Positions 21,044 through 30,774 of a DNA stretch of 64,000 nucleotides are shown piece by piece (positions within the stretch are counted from its first letter, which is position 1; each line of letters opens with the position of its first letter). The translations under genes were made by a program, and so were the position numbers. The DNA comes from Macrosoma leucophasiata. Taxonomy: Eukaryota > Arthropoda > Insecta > Lepidoptera > Hedylidae. Below the pieces are notes generated by a model. It did no database searches and had not been told where the DNA came from. It saw nothing but the letters and a program-made list of their open reading frames with translations. Location: assembly GCA_036365455.1 (NCBI GenBank), contig JAWQUS010000032.1, forward strand, positions 18,422,001 through 18,486,000. Direction: 5' to 3'.

Positions 21044-21077
21044 CAAATTTTTCTTTCCATTTTTCTTTGGGAAACAT

Positions 21078-21616
21078 ACTTTGACACGTGATACTTTGGG
21101 GCAAGTTTTTGGGCCAAAAATTAGTAATCCGAACTGCATGCCTGTTGTTACCATCATTACGTTCAAAACGTAGATCATAAGATCATGACTTTGATGTAGT
21201 GGAACTATGTCATTAAATCGTTAACAGGAGATGTCTATTTATACCGTTGCGGAGATCGATCGGAAGAGAGCAGTTTAATCGTCCAGTTAAGGGCACGCTC
21301 AGACTCTTTTTTGTTTTTGAAGCAAAGTTCCTTATGTCAGGTGGTTAGTAACAAAAAATACTACAGATGAAGTGGTAATTCTAATAACTTTCGGTCAATG
21401 ACTTGAAAATGACTCCTTTCGTATTGAATGTACCAATAAAAGAAATTTCTAGATGAAATATAGAGAGTGGAATTCTTGTCTAATAATGTAACTTTATTTT
21501 ATTGCTGATCGTGAGTTGCCTACAGATTTGTAAGTTTTCACATTCCATTCACACAGATTGTTCGATCGAATAACGTTAAAGTAACGATTAAAGCGTCGCG
21601 ACGTAACTATCACGTA
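21078..21616. other. No gene or repeat recognised
   Basis: 540 bp of AT-rich sequence without supportable features. Confidence 0.45.
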
Positions 21617-21847
21617 CTGGTGGTAGAGCTCCAGTGACGGAGCTCGCGGATGTAGGCACCACCGCATCACCTAATATACTTGCCGCTAAATGATAATGTT
21701 CAGCACTATCGTGTTCCGGTAAGGTGGCAATGTACGGCCCTGTAATTTCCGGCACAGAGGCATAACACTTTAGGCCTCAGAAGTGGTAACGCATCTGCAT
21801 TTTGACCTCTAGTCTTTGTGTGGGTGTCTATAGGCTGCAGTCATTAC
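21617..21847 (+). repeat. Family A copy, 3'-deleted
   Basis: Head ACTGGTGGTAGAGCTCCAGT to GGCTGCAGTCATTACTT; the last 45 bp and poly-A are missing. Confidence 0.88.
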
Positions 21848-22332
21848 TTCTACTGAAGTGACTATTGAAGCCAAATGTATCCATCAAACTAGAATTTAAA
21901 ATTAAAAAACGTTGTCCCAAACGTCATCCCTGATAATAATATCTGAGTTGTTTTGCCTCAGTGCAAACAGTTATATCTCGACCAGCAATTAAATCCGGGA
22001 TTTTTAGTCTAGCTACTTTAGGTTCAGTACCTATTCGTATAAAAGGATAAAAGCCAAGGTCTATTTTACACCTCGGTATAGCAAAAATGTTAATCTTGCA
22101 ATACAAACAGACCTCTCCAATCATCGAATTAAGTAGAATCAGATTAATTGAAAAAATGGGATACCTTAGAAGATCACTCGATTGATTTCGATTGGGAAAA
22201 TTCTTTAATCGAATCGTGTTCAAGTGTCAAACCCACTTAATAGGTTATTTCATTGTGACCATGATTAAGTATTTTGGGAGACAATTTTTTTTTTAAATTA
22301 AATCATTATTGATATCGATATTAAAAAAAAAA
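21848..22332. other. No gene recognised
   Basis: A 99-codon minus-strand frame (21924-22223) shows no domain and no splice sites. Confidence 0.4.
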
Positions 22333-22597
22333 TAACTTCACGCCTGTAATCCCCGAAGGGGTAGGCAGAGGTAAACACCTACGATTCGCCGGTAACGTTT
22401 TTGGGCCACAGGTGGCGAGCCTGTTACCATCTCCGGGTACATTACCAAACTCCGAGGTACTAGGAAACTTCCAGAAAATTGAAAAATCCCAATAGATAAA
22501 GGATAAAGGATTTTAAACCGTTATCCGACCCGGGAATCGAGCCCAGGATCTCCAGCGTAGTAGTAGTGACCTGCTACCACTAGGCTACTGAGGCAGG
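22333..22597 (-). repeat. Family B SINE copy, full length
   Basis: AACTTCACGCCTGTAATCCC to GCTACCACTAGGCTACTGAG. Confidence 0.88.
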
Positions 22598-22978
22598 ATA
22601 TAGGAATGATTATTATACCGGATACGGATAGGGATCTGAAATTATTTCTGATTATTCGTTAGTTTTGGATAATTTCGGTGACGGATATTAGATTTTAAAG
22701 ATATTTTTTATATCGGATATCCGATAAGTACTTTCGATTACGATTACGGAGCTCCCTAACATCCTTGGTACGTATGCAGGCCTTGGAATATTTAATTAAT
22801 ATATTCTGGAGGCGGACGCTGATTCTCGCGACACAGTATTTTCTTACTTTTGCGAGTGTCAACGTTTACACTTGTTAAGTAAAAGGTACCTGTTTGTATT
22901 GTTCCAAAAATAAATTTAAAAAAAAATACTTTAAAGTGTTACCTTGACATTAGACTAATATTGAACCTACCTAATCTA
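22598..22978. other. No gene or repeat recognised
   Basis: Words such as GGATATCCG recur around 22615-22735, but there is no defined repeat unit. Confidence 0.4.
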
Positions 22979-23071
22979 TCCGCCACCATTTGGTAGTGTT
23001 CAGCACTATCATCTTGCGGTTAGATGGTTATGTATGACCCCGAAATAACTATCACAGAGACGTAACAACTG
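22979..23071 (+). repeat. Family A old subfamily, part 1
   Basis: CATTTGGTAGTGTTCAGCAC to AGAGACGTAACAACT. The copy resumes at 23399, so the LINE M 3' end appears to be inserted in it. Confidence 0.75.
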
Positions 23072-23074
23072 ATA

Positions 23075-23398
23075 ATAATAATGATATGACGGACTGATAG
23101 CGAAGAGCCTCGACCAACATTTCAAGAGGCTCTCGCTAGGTGGATGGATCAAGGGTCTGATACAGAAAGCAGTACACCTCGGCACGGCACGCACAGTGAG
23201 GTGGTTCCTGTCTCTGTGTCCCTAACCACCGGCAGCTTGGACCCTGCTCCCGCTGCCGGCGGCACACTATTTTTTAATTTTTTATATATACTTGTTGTTT
23301 TTTTTTATACATATATATGTAAAAAATTATAAAATAAGTTGTATCAATAAATAAGTGGAATAATAATATATTCTTTATTATACACCAGTAAAAAGGAA
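23075..23398 (+). mobile_element. LINE M 3' end inserted in family A
   Basis: TAGCGAAGAGCCTCGACCAA, AAGAGGCTCTCGCTAGG and TGACCACCGG-type 3' UTR text (CTAACCACCGGCAGCTTGGA) match 28105-28470. The C-terminal codons are damaged: KSLD and RIVRRF are not in one frame. Flanking AGACGTAACAA and AGACATAACAA look like a target duplication. Confidence 0.8.
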
Positions 23399-23525
23399 AG
23401 ACATAACAAAAAAATACTAATGTCTCAGGGGTGGCAACGTATCTGCATTTTGACGTCTGGTTTTTATGTAGATGTTGACTGCAGTCTTCACTTAGCATCC
23501 ATGTGAGCTGCATGCGGGTTAGCTA
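23399..23525 (+). repeat. Family A old subfamily, part 2
   Basis: AGACATAACAAAAAAATACT, TGTCTCAGGGGTGGCAACG, GAGCTGCATGCGGGTTAGC. Confidence 0.75.
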
Positions 23526-23879
23526 CCATTATAACTAACTAATTAGTAACTTAATTAATTTCTTTTCATTACTATAACAAATTCAATTTTCGAATGTTGA
23601 CATAATGTAGGTATTAATATCAAATTAGAATTTAATTACATGTTTAGAGAAATGAATGATTGAATTATTATAGTATTTTATAAATATGATTTTATATCAA
23701 GCTAATAATACTGAAGATTGATACCGAACATTTTATGTATTTTATAATTTTTCTGTGTTTTGAAATTTTTCTAATGTTTTATTACTATGGGTGAAATTAC
23801 CTGAAATAAATGACATTTATTATTTTTTTATTTATTACATGAAAAAAAATGTATTCCACTTTACCTTTGAAATGTATGA
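23526..23879. other. No gene recognised
   Basis: Very AT-rich. Confidence 0.5.
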
Positions 23880-23968
23880 ACGTTCACGCCAGGTCCCAAA
23901 CGGGGTAGGCAGAGAGTCCAAACGAGCGCCAGATATCGCGGTCCTAACACATCTCCCGCGCCTGCATG
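23880..23968 (-). mobile_element. LINE E 3' end fragment
   Basis: TTCACGCCAGGTCCCAAACG and GGGTAGGCAGAGAGTCC match the end of E in reverse. Confidence 0.75.
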
Positions 23969-24262
23969 CATTTAAAAAGTGAAATGCAACCAGAAAGTAA
24001 ACAAACCAAGTTTAAATAAATTGTATATCTAATAGTAACAAACTTTGTATTAACAGCAATCAAACAGTTTAGTTTCTCGATGCTTTCTTGTTTATGTAAC
24101 GTTGTTGTGACCACGATTGTTGTTCAAGATTTGGGAAGATTCCCAAAATGTAGTGAAAAAGTAGAAGCGCCCTTAAGCTATCGCTTACTGTTCTCTAGAA
24201 ACCAAATTGTAATCTAAATTACAATCCAAGTCTTTTAAAATGTATTTCAAAAATGAAATCAA

Positions 24263-24385
24263 AAGAAATGTGGGTGAAAAGTCTTAGGAATCGGCGAGTA
24301 TGTTTGAATAAGATGATGAATGTAGAAAAAGCACGGGAGATGTCTCAGGAGCGGGATATCTGGCGCTCCACAATCTCTGCCTACA
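24263..24385 (+). mobile_element. LINE E fragment
   Basis: GTGAAAAGTCTTAGGAATCG to GATATCTGGCGCTCC. The + frame reads VKSLRNRRVCLNKMMNVEKA. Confidence 0.8.
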
Positions 24386-24714
24386 TGTGTATGTATGGTA
24401 TAGTTGCTGTCCCAGACTTAACTGGCATGTGTCATTGCAAAAAATACAAAGGACATGTTCCATTTTGGGCCCGCGCCCTGTACGCTATATCAAAAGATTG
24501 AGAAAAATACGTAGAATCATGGAAAAATAATCAAAAAATAAATTTGAATAATTGTTTTTGTCGAAAATATTATTTTATGTAATTTCTGTATGACAACAAT
24601 ATGTCACCATATTGCTGCTATGACATTCTTGTTTTTTAAATGTACTTACGCCAATTAAATGAAGGTATAATAAACGAATTGAACAGCTAAAAATGATTTA
24701 GTATTTTCTTCTTC
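24386..24714. other. No gene or repeat recognised
   Basis: AT-rich spacer between two LINE E copies. Confidence 0.45.
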
Positions 24715-25028
24715 TTGGTGAGAAAAAAGGCATGCTCCGATGGTTCGGGCATATAGAAAGAATGTCAAATGAGCAAATGACTAAACAGATATACAATGCG
24801 AATGTGGATGGTTGCAGAGGCCCAGGAAGACCAAGATTGACCTACCATGACCAAATAGGTCGCGTTCTGTCTGATGGTGGGGTCAAAAGTCTTAGGAATC
24901 GGCGTGCATGTATGAAGAGGATGATGAAGTTAGACGAGGCACGAGAGATATGTCAAGCTCGGGATATCTGATGCTCTACACTCTCTGCCTACCCCGTTAG
25001 GGACCTGGCGTGAAGATACATACATACA
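24715..25028 (+). mobile_element. LINE E C-terminus and 3' end (reference copy)
   Basis: An uninterrupted C-terminal frame at 24732-24971 encodes MLRWFGHIERMSNEQMTKQI, a basic GCRGPGRPRLTYHDQIGRVL block and SLRNRRACMKRM. The 3' end is CCCCGTTAGGGACCTGGCG followed by an (ATAC)n tail (25018-25031). The FGH-ER-M then GRGRPR-x-W/Y-DQI pattern is typical of LINE ORF2 C-termini in Lepidoptera. Endonuclease and RT are absent. Stop at 24969-24971. Confidence 0.85.
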
Positions 25029-25455
25029 TACTTCTTCTCTCAATATTGCGGACAAGGTGCAGGCCCAAGCTCCATACATTTTGAAAAGTCTCTTTTGTTA
25101 AACTGTTTAAAAACATAATCTGTCCATGACTGCCGCGACGAATGGCCCCCATACAAATTAGACATACGTACGACGTAAATTGAAATCGTATGTAAATACC
25201 AATATTTCACGGTACACACGCAAGCATACCTTCTTGATGTTGCTTCCGCATGGAGTAAACATTTGGTACTTGTCTTAAATTGAGATATTTTTGGAGTTAC
25301 ATTTATATGAAACCTGTAAAGTTTTCGCACAAATCACGAATGATAGAAATTATAGACTTGATTGATTTTAAGGCCATTTATTGATATAATTTGTAATGCT
25401 AATTGATTGATATGAAATGCTTGATGACCGAACGTGAACTGATTTTTATGAATTA
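25029..25455. other. No gene recognised
   Basis: A minus-strand 96-codon frame (25040-25330) has no recognisable domain. Confidence 0.4.
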
Positions 25456-25498
25456 CTAGCTGTTGCTCGCGGCTTCACCCGCGTGGATGTCGTTTTAA
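25456..25498 (-). mobile_element. Helitron-like 3' end fragment
   Basis: CTAGCTGTTGCTCGCGGCTT then CACCCGCG is the reversed CTAG end. Cut off by the mariner insertion at 25501. Confidence 0.6.
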
Positions 25499-25500
25499 TA

Positions 25501-26003
25501 GGTTGGGGAAAAAGTCTTTTCGCATTATAGTATGTATGAACTTGTAATAAAATCTCTTTGGCTGTAGTATTTGTATCTGGCTGGTTTTGGTATCATTGAA
25601 AGTTAAAATTTTAAAGAACATAATTCCAAATTCAAATCAGGCAAATGTGTGATTTTAATTTGTTTTTCGTACTGTCAAGATGAGTGAATCTAATGAAGAA
25701 ATTATATACATTTTTAAATTTTACTACAAAAAAGGTAAAAATGCAACGAAGCCGCGAAAAAAATTTGCGACGTTTATGGACCTAGTGCAGTGTCTGTGAG
25801 AGTAGCACAAATTTGGTTTAAGCGTTTTCAATCCGGAAATTTTGATGTCAAAGATGCACCTCGCTCTGGTCGCCCTATTACGGATAAAATGGATGCCATT
25901 TTTGAAAAAGTGGAGCAAGATCGACATATCAGTAGTTACGACGTAGCTGAAGAACTGAGAATTGATCCCAAAATATATGGTGCTTGTACAATACAAAACC
26001 GAT
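25501..26003 (+). mobile_element. mariner, 5' part
   Basis: Starts GGTTGGGGAAAAAGTCTTTT right after TA (25499-25500), the mariner target dinucleotide. It contains the 5' UTR and the N-terminal third of the transposase gene, then breaks into family A sequence at about 26004. The 3' two thirds and the right end are missing. Confidence 0.88.
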
Positions 26004-26005
26004 AG
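25680..26005 (+). pseudogene. mariner transposase, N-terminal fragment, frame-shifted
   Basis: The start codon at 25680 gives MSESNEEIIYIFKFYYKKGK, the helix-turn-helix N-terminus of mariner. A one-base loss in the A run 25757-25763 shifts the frame. The true continuation is in the frame of 25790-26005: SVRVAQIWFKRFQSGNFDVK, then DAPRSGRP (the conserved linker) and DVAEELRIDPK (second helix-turn-helix). The catalytic DDD domain is absent. Non-functional. Confidence 0.88.
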
Positions 26006-26172
26006 TGCTGAACACTACCATTTGGCGGCAGATAGATTAGTATTCAGCCTTCAGAATGCCACGTAATAACCATCACAGCGACATAACAACCAAGTCTCAG
26101 TGGCGGCAACGCATCTGCATTTTAGTCTCTGGTTGTTGTGTAGATGTCTATAGGCTGCAATCATCACTTAAA
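26001..26172. repeat. Two family A pieces in opposite orientation
   Basis: 26001-26043 is A minus (GATAGTGCTGAACACTACCA); 26065-26172 is A plus (CATCACAGCGACATAACAAC to CTGCAATCATCACTTAAAAT). The join to mariner shows a rearrangement. Confidence 0.7.
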
Positions 26173-26470
26173 ATGGCAATCCATTATACGTCCCACTGCT
26201 GGGCACGAGTCTCTCCCCTTTTTGGAGGGAGGCCTGGAGCTTACTCCACCACGCTGCTCTAATGCGGGTTGGTGGAGATACGGGTAAGTGGCCAACCCGC
26301 TGTCGGATGTTCTCAAACCGCCCATTAGGCCTCCGACAAGGTTTAAAGACTGCTATCTATCGATAGCAACCGGGACCGACGGCTTAACGTGTCCTCTGAA
26401 GTACGGAAACGCGCATTTTAATTTGCCACTAGCGGTCACCCATCACACACCCGACCGCGCCCGTATCGCT
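26173..26470 (-). repeat. Family D copy
   Basis: From CCATTATACGTCCCACTGCT to GACCGCGCCCGTATCGCTT. Well preserved. Confidence 0.88.
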
Positions 26471-26639
26471 TGGTAGGCGAATTGGCGATCGCGAGATGCT
26501 ACTGCCCATTCCATGTTGTTACTTTTACTACTTACTATTGAAATGGTTTGACCGCCCTTGTTCAGTTGACTGACTGCAACAGCGGAAAGAATCTCCTCCA
26601 CTAGATGGCGATGGAATCGTCATGTTCAGTTTTAGAGTC

Positions 26640-26778
26640 ATAGCTCACTAGAGCCACCCGGCACCCGACCAGCGCCCGACCGCCTCGAGCGGTCTGCGCT
26701 CATTACAGCAATTCCACTCCGTATCGCCTCGACCGCAAGCCGTCAACGCGCGGGCGGCGAGTGGACCACTAGGTCAAG
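26640..26778 (-). repeat. Repeat S, copy 2
   Basis: Reverse of 17640-17875: GACCGCCTCGAGCGGTCTGC, CGACCGCAAGCCGTCAACGC. Confidence 0.7.
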
Positions 26779-27085
26779 TTTAAGATTTGTTGAGTCATTG
26801 GCTTAGATTTTTTTGATTTCGGAGTCTGTTCATCTTCATTATCAGCGATTGAACTGGTTGAAGCAGCCTGTGACTCAATTTTTAAAAGTTATTTTATGAA
26901 CGCTTTGCAGGTGTCTGAATAATCCACTTGTATTAGAGCTTTATAATTTTTTTTGTTTTGGGCACTTACTACGTTTTACATTGTGCCGGCGTAGCCATAC
27001 ACAGGCACGGCACGAGTTTCACCAATCTGAGCAGGAGACTGACTAACTGACAGTTCGTCAGTCTTCCGTCTCCCCGGGAGTCTCC
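26779..27085. other. No gene recognised
   Basis: No sustained open frame or repeat. Confidence 0.4.
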
Positions 27086-27088
27086 CGC

Positions 27089-27115
27089 ATCATACCAGTT
27101 AGTAACTGGTATGAT
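27089..27115. repeat. 13-bp perfect hairpin
   Basis: ATCATACCAGTTA, G, TAACTGGTATGAT. Confidence 0.8.
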
Positions 27116-27224
27116 ACGGTATAGTGAGGAGTCCGTTGCACGTGTTTGTAGTGCGCGGGTGACGTTTTCATTGGTAAAAGTGGCAAAATGGCGAGCCTGA
27201 CTAGTCCTTATTTCGTGTTTGCCG

Positions 27225-27320
27225 GAACTCGAGAGTCTCGAGAGTCGGCTATTTATTTCTCGTCTCGAATGGAGGCGAAATTCTCGAGTTGTCTCGAGTT
27301 CGAGAAGTCTCGAGCAGAAA
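27225..27320. repeat. Cluster of TCTCGAG words
   Basis: TCTCGAG/CTCGAGA occurs repeatedly in under 100 bp. Such palindromic hexamers (CTCGAG) can fold locally. Function unknown. Confidence 0.6.
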
Positions 27321-27324
27321 CCCT

Positions 27325-27460
27325 AGTTAGAGCCCACGCATGGGCGAGTGGGTGGAGCAGTAATTTGTATTGAACTGGGTAAATATTTTGTTTCTTTTCA
27401 TTGCAATTGTAATTGCATGGTCGGTACGAAGATGGGGATGTACCGTTTAAATGGTAAAAA
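27325..27460 (+). repeat. Two-copy repeat, copy 1
   Basis: GCCCACGCATGGGCGAGTGG and GGGTAAATATTTTG match 28868-28985 (GCCCACGCATGGCCGAGTGG). tRNA-Leu/Ser-like D-arm text (ATGGCCGAGTGG) suggests a small RNA-derived SINE. Confidence 0.55.
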
Positions 27461-27504
27461 TAACATCCTTGGTATCTGATATAGAAAGAGCTTAGGATTC
27501 TTAC

Positions 27505-27555
27505 GGCCAAATACTCAAACGTCACTGTCTTCTGTCTTTATAAAACACGTTATAT
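27505..27555 (-). repeat. Fragment of the GGCCAAATACTC MITE
   Basis: GGCCAAATACTCAAACGTCA and TCTTCTGTCTTTATAAAACA match the reverse of 57400-57470. Confidence 0.7.
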
Positions 27556-27604
27556 ATTGAAATAAGACTAAATTTTTAATTTATCTCGCGTATATTAACA
27601 AAAA

Positions 27605-27690
27605 GGATTATTTAAAATCAACCTGACGTTTCGGTTGCTTTTTAGCTTCCGTGGTCTCGGGCAGACTGAACTTGACTGAATAAAATATTT
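27605..27690 (+). repeat. ACGTTTCGG repeat, copy 1
   Basis: ACGTTTCGGTTGCTTTTTAG and CGTGGTCTCGGGCAGAC match 33497-33545 and 37465-37545. Unclassified. Confidence 0.55.
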
Positions 27691-27729
27691 GTCTGACAGC
27701 AGTTTGAAAAATTAATATGTGCAGCTATG

Positions 27730-27953
27730 TACAGTACTCAACAATTAATATTGCACATTGAGCCTGCGAAAGAGACGATCGACTTCGTAGAGCGTTATCT
27801 CTGTTGCACACTGCCTACTAGTGCCTACGTAAGCACTGACAGTCCTGTATTGGTCAAACTTGATCAAAATGGTCGACAAACGTCAAAAGACCCGAAATAA
27901 GCCGAAGTCTCCTTCCTAGGCTCGATGTGCAATATTTATTGTTGAGCACTGTA
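27730..27953. mobile_element. Tc1-type MITE, TA flanked
   Basis: Element 27732-27951 (220 bp). Left CAGTACTCAACAATTAATAT and right end the near-exact complement, starting CACTG from the outside. Flanked by TA on both sides, as for Tc1/mariner. Second copy at 60979-61211. Confidence 0.85.
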
Positions 27954-28104
27954 CGTCTATCTATTTCGCTAAAGTCTTGCGTTCAGGATTAACACAAAAA
28001 TTACTAATTGCATCTTGAGGTCTTATTAAGAACTGATGCGGTTGGGATTGATAACCAGAAGTACTTACAAATAAAATAGTCACGAACCAGATCTCAACAA
28101 TAAT

Positions 28105-28470
28105 AAAAATAAGATGATATTACCGTCCCTCATGATGGGAACCTCGTGAAGGCTGAAAAGGATAAACAAATAAAATACCTTGACTTATCCCACGAGGTCG
28201 TCACGGTTAACGGACTCGTAGCGAAGAGCCTCGACCAACACCTCAAGAGGCTCTCGCTGGGAAATTGGGTCAAGGGCTTGATGCAGAAGGCAGTTCTTCT
28301 TGACACGGCACGTATTGTGAGGAGGTTCCTCTCCCTAAGCCCCTAACCACCGGCAGCTAGGACCCTGCTCCCGCTACCGGCGGAACCTATTTTGTATGTT
28401 TTTTTTTAATATATATGTATGTAAACATATAGAAAATGTGTAAAAAGCTGAATAAATGAGAATAACAATA
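28105..28470 (+). mobile_element. LINE M C-terminus and 3' UTR
   Basis: The + frame at 28146-28346 encodes VVTVNGLVAKSLDQHLKRLS, WVKGLMQKAVLLDTARIVRR and ends FLSLSP-stop. A 3' UTR with CTAACCACCGGCAGCTAGGA follows and ends near AATAAATGAGAAT. A non-LTR retrotransposon C-terminus; catalytic domains missing. A second copy lies at 23075. Confidence 0.75.
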
Positions 28471-28603
28471 ACTAGCGGGCGAGGGGATTATTGCTTCTAT
28501 TACTTTTTGAACTTTTTTTTTATTTATCTAATCTCCCACAGATACATAATCAAGTAAACTTATAAACTAAAGTCACACCAAACTGACGAAGCAGTTTGTT
28601 GGC

Positions 28604-28650
28604 AAGGTACAAACTCAGTTCTATATAGTATAGAACTGAGTTTGTACCTT
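28604..28650. repeat. 22-bp perfect cruciform
   Basis: Arms 28604-28625 and 28629-28650 (from AAGGTACAAACTCAGTTCTA) around TAG, with no mismatch. Confidence 0.9.
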
Positions 28651-28867
28651 GTACCTAGAGATGTACCTACCATAGCTGTAAATAAGACTTGATCCGAACA
28701 GCCGGTTACAACTCTTCAATTTTAGAAACATTGTATTTACCACAACCCTATTCAAATTATTTGTTCAGTTTACTGATTGCACTAGCCATACAAAAATCAA
28801 TTCAATCTGTGCCGGTGCTGATTCAAATAAATCGAGACTATATGTCAGCCTGTGGAACGTTATCGCC

Positions 28868-28985
28868 CACGCATGGCCGAGTGGGTGGAGTGGTCATTTG
28901 TGTAGAACTGGATAAATATTTAATTCGTTTTTACCGTAATTGTAAAAATAAAACCGTTAAATTACCGCTAATGTACCGCTAAATT
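28868..28985 (+). repeat. Two-copy repeat, copy 2
   Basis: Partner of 27325-27460. Confidence 0.55.
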
Positions 28986-29034
28986 GCACGCCTGTTGATC
29001 TTATAAGATTATTTTTTAACGATTTATTTAAATA

Positions 29035-29830
29035 CTAGCTGCTGCCTACGACGTCGTCTGCGTGTTATAGTATAAAGTATTATATAAAGCATGGCTTACA
29101 CAAAAACAATATATTAATACGCGTCGTTAGTTTACACGCTGTCACAGAATGCGTAAGAAAAATAAAGATTCACAGCTCCTCTCCCGTAGGTGTTAGCGTG
29201 ACAATATTGAGTTCAGCCCGGACATACATACCTACAGACAGTCAAACAAACAAAAAATCTAAAAACTTTATTTTTGGCTTCGATATCGATTGTAAATCAC
29301 GCCCCAAGTATTCTTTTAAAAAATATTCAATGTACAGTTTTGACTTACCTACGATTTTAATATAGGATATAGACATAAGAGCATCGCGAAACTAAACAAA
29401 AGAATGACGTGAGTTAGGCAATCGCCCGACGCCCGATCCTGCTGACTACGCATCGGACATCCGGCACGTGTTGTGTGGACAGTGCCCAGTGCTTATTCGG
29501 CAACCTAGTTTTATGTTGTTAATTTAGTTTACTTTATAGATATCTTTTTAATTGTAATTTAGTTCCGCCGTAACATAACTCGTGTCTCTTTTTTTTATAT
29601 TTAACCAAAATATTAACTATAGTTAATACACCACAAAAAGTTTCATTTAAAACCGTCCATAAAGTATAATTAATGAATTTCCCGTGGGAATGAGTGATTT
29701 TCCCGCAGTCAAAAGTAGTCTTAATGTTGGCCAGGTTTAATATCTTTACACCACAAAAATGTTCATTCAAATTCGTCCAGTAGATTCAGAGATTAGCCTG
29801 GACAAACAGACAAACGGACAAACAAACACA
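29035..29830 (-). mobile_element. Helitron-like element, decayed
   Basis: CTAGCTGCTGCCTACGACGT at the left (reversed 3' end). On the right is the body text GATTAGCCTGGACAAACAGA typical of these elements in this genome. The middle is diverged. Confidence 0.5.
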
Positions 29831-30240
29831 CAAAAAAAATAATTGAAAAATAGAACGTACTGCAACAAAAGTGCAACGCACACGTCCCACAAAAAGTCTG
29901 TCAGAAATAAAATCGGTGCATCCCGACCGATCCCATAATCGGTGTAAAATGGAACTGTCTACCTTGCAAGCCAACTGCACTAATCTGTTCACCAATAAAC
30001 CTCATCTATAAAATTTTATTATTTATTCTATGGACATATTATTTTTTTGATAGGTAAAACATGCAAGACGTGTTTGTTTATGTATGAAGTTTGATAAAAA
30101 AAACAATGTTTCATTCGGTAAACAGATAGGTGAAGGTCGACCGAGATTCGGATCTAAGACTTATAGCAAAACACACTTCTGAAAATATGACCAACTTTGT
30201 CAATCATACCTGAGGATAAAATTCAAAGTTAAATTGGACC
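29831..30240. other. No gene recognised
   Basis: Nothing supportable. Confidence 0.45.
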
Positions 30241-30594
30241 GAACTTAGTCGCAAGTGTTTGCATAAATCTGCATGCGGATTGTCTCATTAGTCTGCACTA
30301 AGATTAGATTTAAGTCGCTTTCGAGCGTATTCCGAGTGCTCCAAACCATTAAGCACCTAGTAAGTTTTATCCTAGAGTGTGGAAACAAACACTCACTGTT
30401 GGAAGTCAACATAGACAATGCTTGCATTCGATTGGTTACGGCAAGGGAACGCAATGAGCCTGACGTGCTACGGTGTGTCCTTTTTATGCCCCGTTCAAGT
30501 TGTGTCTATTTCGGCAGACCCTTTATATTGGCTCAATTACACTTAATAACATTATTCCGATGGTGAGAATGATGATGCAAAACAACTATATTGA
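30241..30594. other. Unique, somewhat coding-like stretch
   Basis: A 97-codon + frame (30273-30566) with balanced composition but no domain, no Kozak context and no flanking splice sites; not called as a gene. Confidence 0.35.
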
Positions 30595-30765
30595 CTGGTG
30601 ATAGGGCGTAGGCACCACCGCATTACCTAAGCCTATGTAGTGTTCAACACTATCGTTTTCCAGTTAGATAGTAATGTATAGCCTTCCAATAACTATCACA
30701 CAGACATAACAACTAAGGTCTTAGCGGTGTGCATCGGCAGTTTGACCTCTGGTTTTTGCTTATAG
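30595..30765 (+). repeat. Family A old subfamily copy
   Basis: GGGCGTAGGCACCACCGCAT to TTTGACCTCTGGTTTTTGCT. Followed head-away by a minus copy at 30775. Confidence 0.75.
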
Positions 30766-30774
30766 GCCAACTTA

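Larger units (their letters stand above)
20681..21077. mobile_element. Family T head-to-head inverted SINE dimer, 11-bp duplication
   Basis: Element 20692-21066 lies between two copies of TTGGGAAACAT (20681-20691, 21067-21077). The left arm carries a tRNA-like head on minus (20771-20846) and the right arm the same head on + (20969-21043). The tails point outward: AAAGAAAAATGGAAAGAAAA on the left and its complement on the right. The 120-bp centre contains GCGCCATCTATTACC. An 11-bp duplication indicates insertion as one unit, probably by target-primed reverse transcription. Confidence 0.88.

Noticed and set aside
21924..22223. 99-codon minus frame
   Set aside because: No recognisable motif and no splice signals.
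28689..28982. 97-codon + frame
   Set aside because: Its second half is a dispersed repeat (partner at 27325), so it is not a host gene.
30273..30566. 97-codon + frame
   Set aside because: No domain, no start context, no splice signals; length is compatible with chance in 64 kb.
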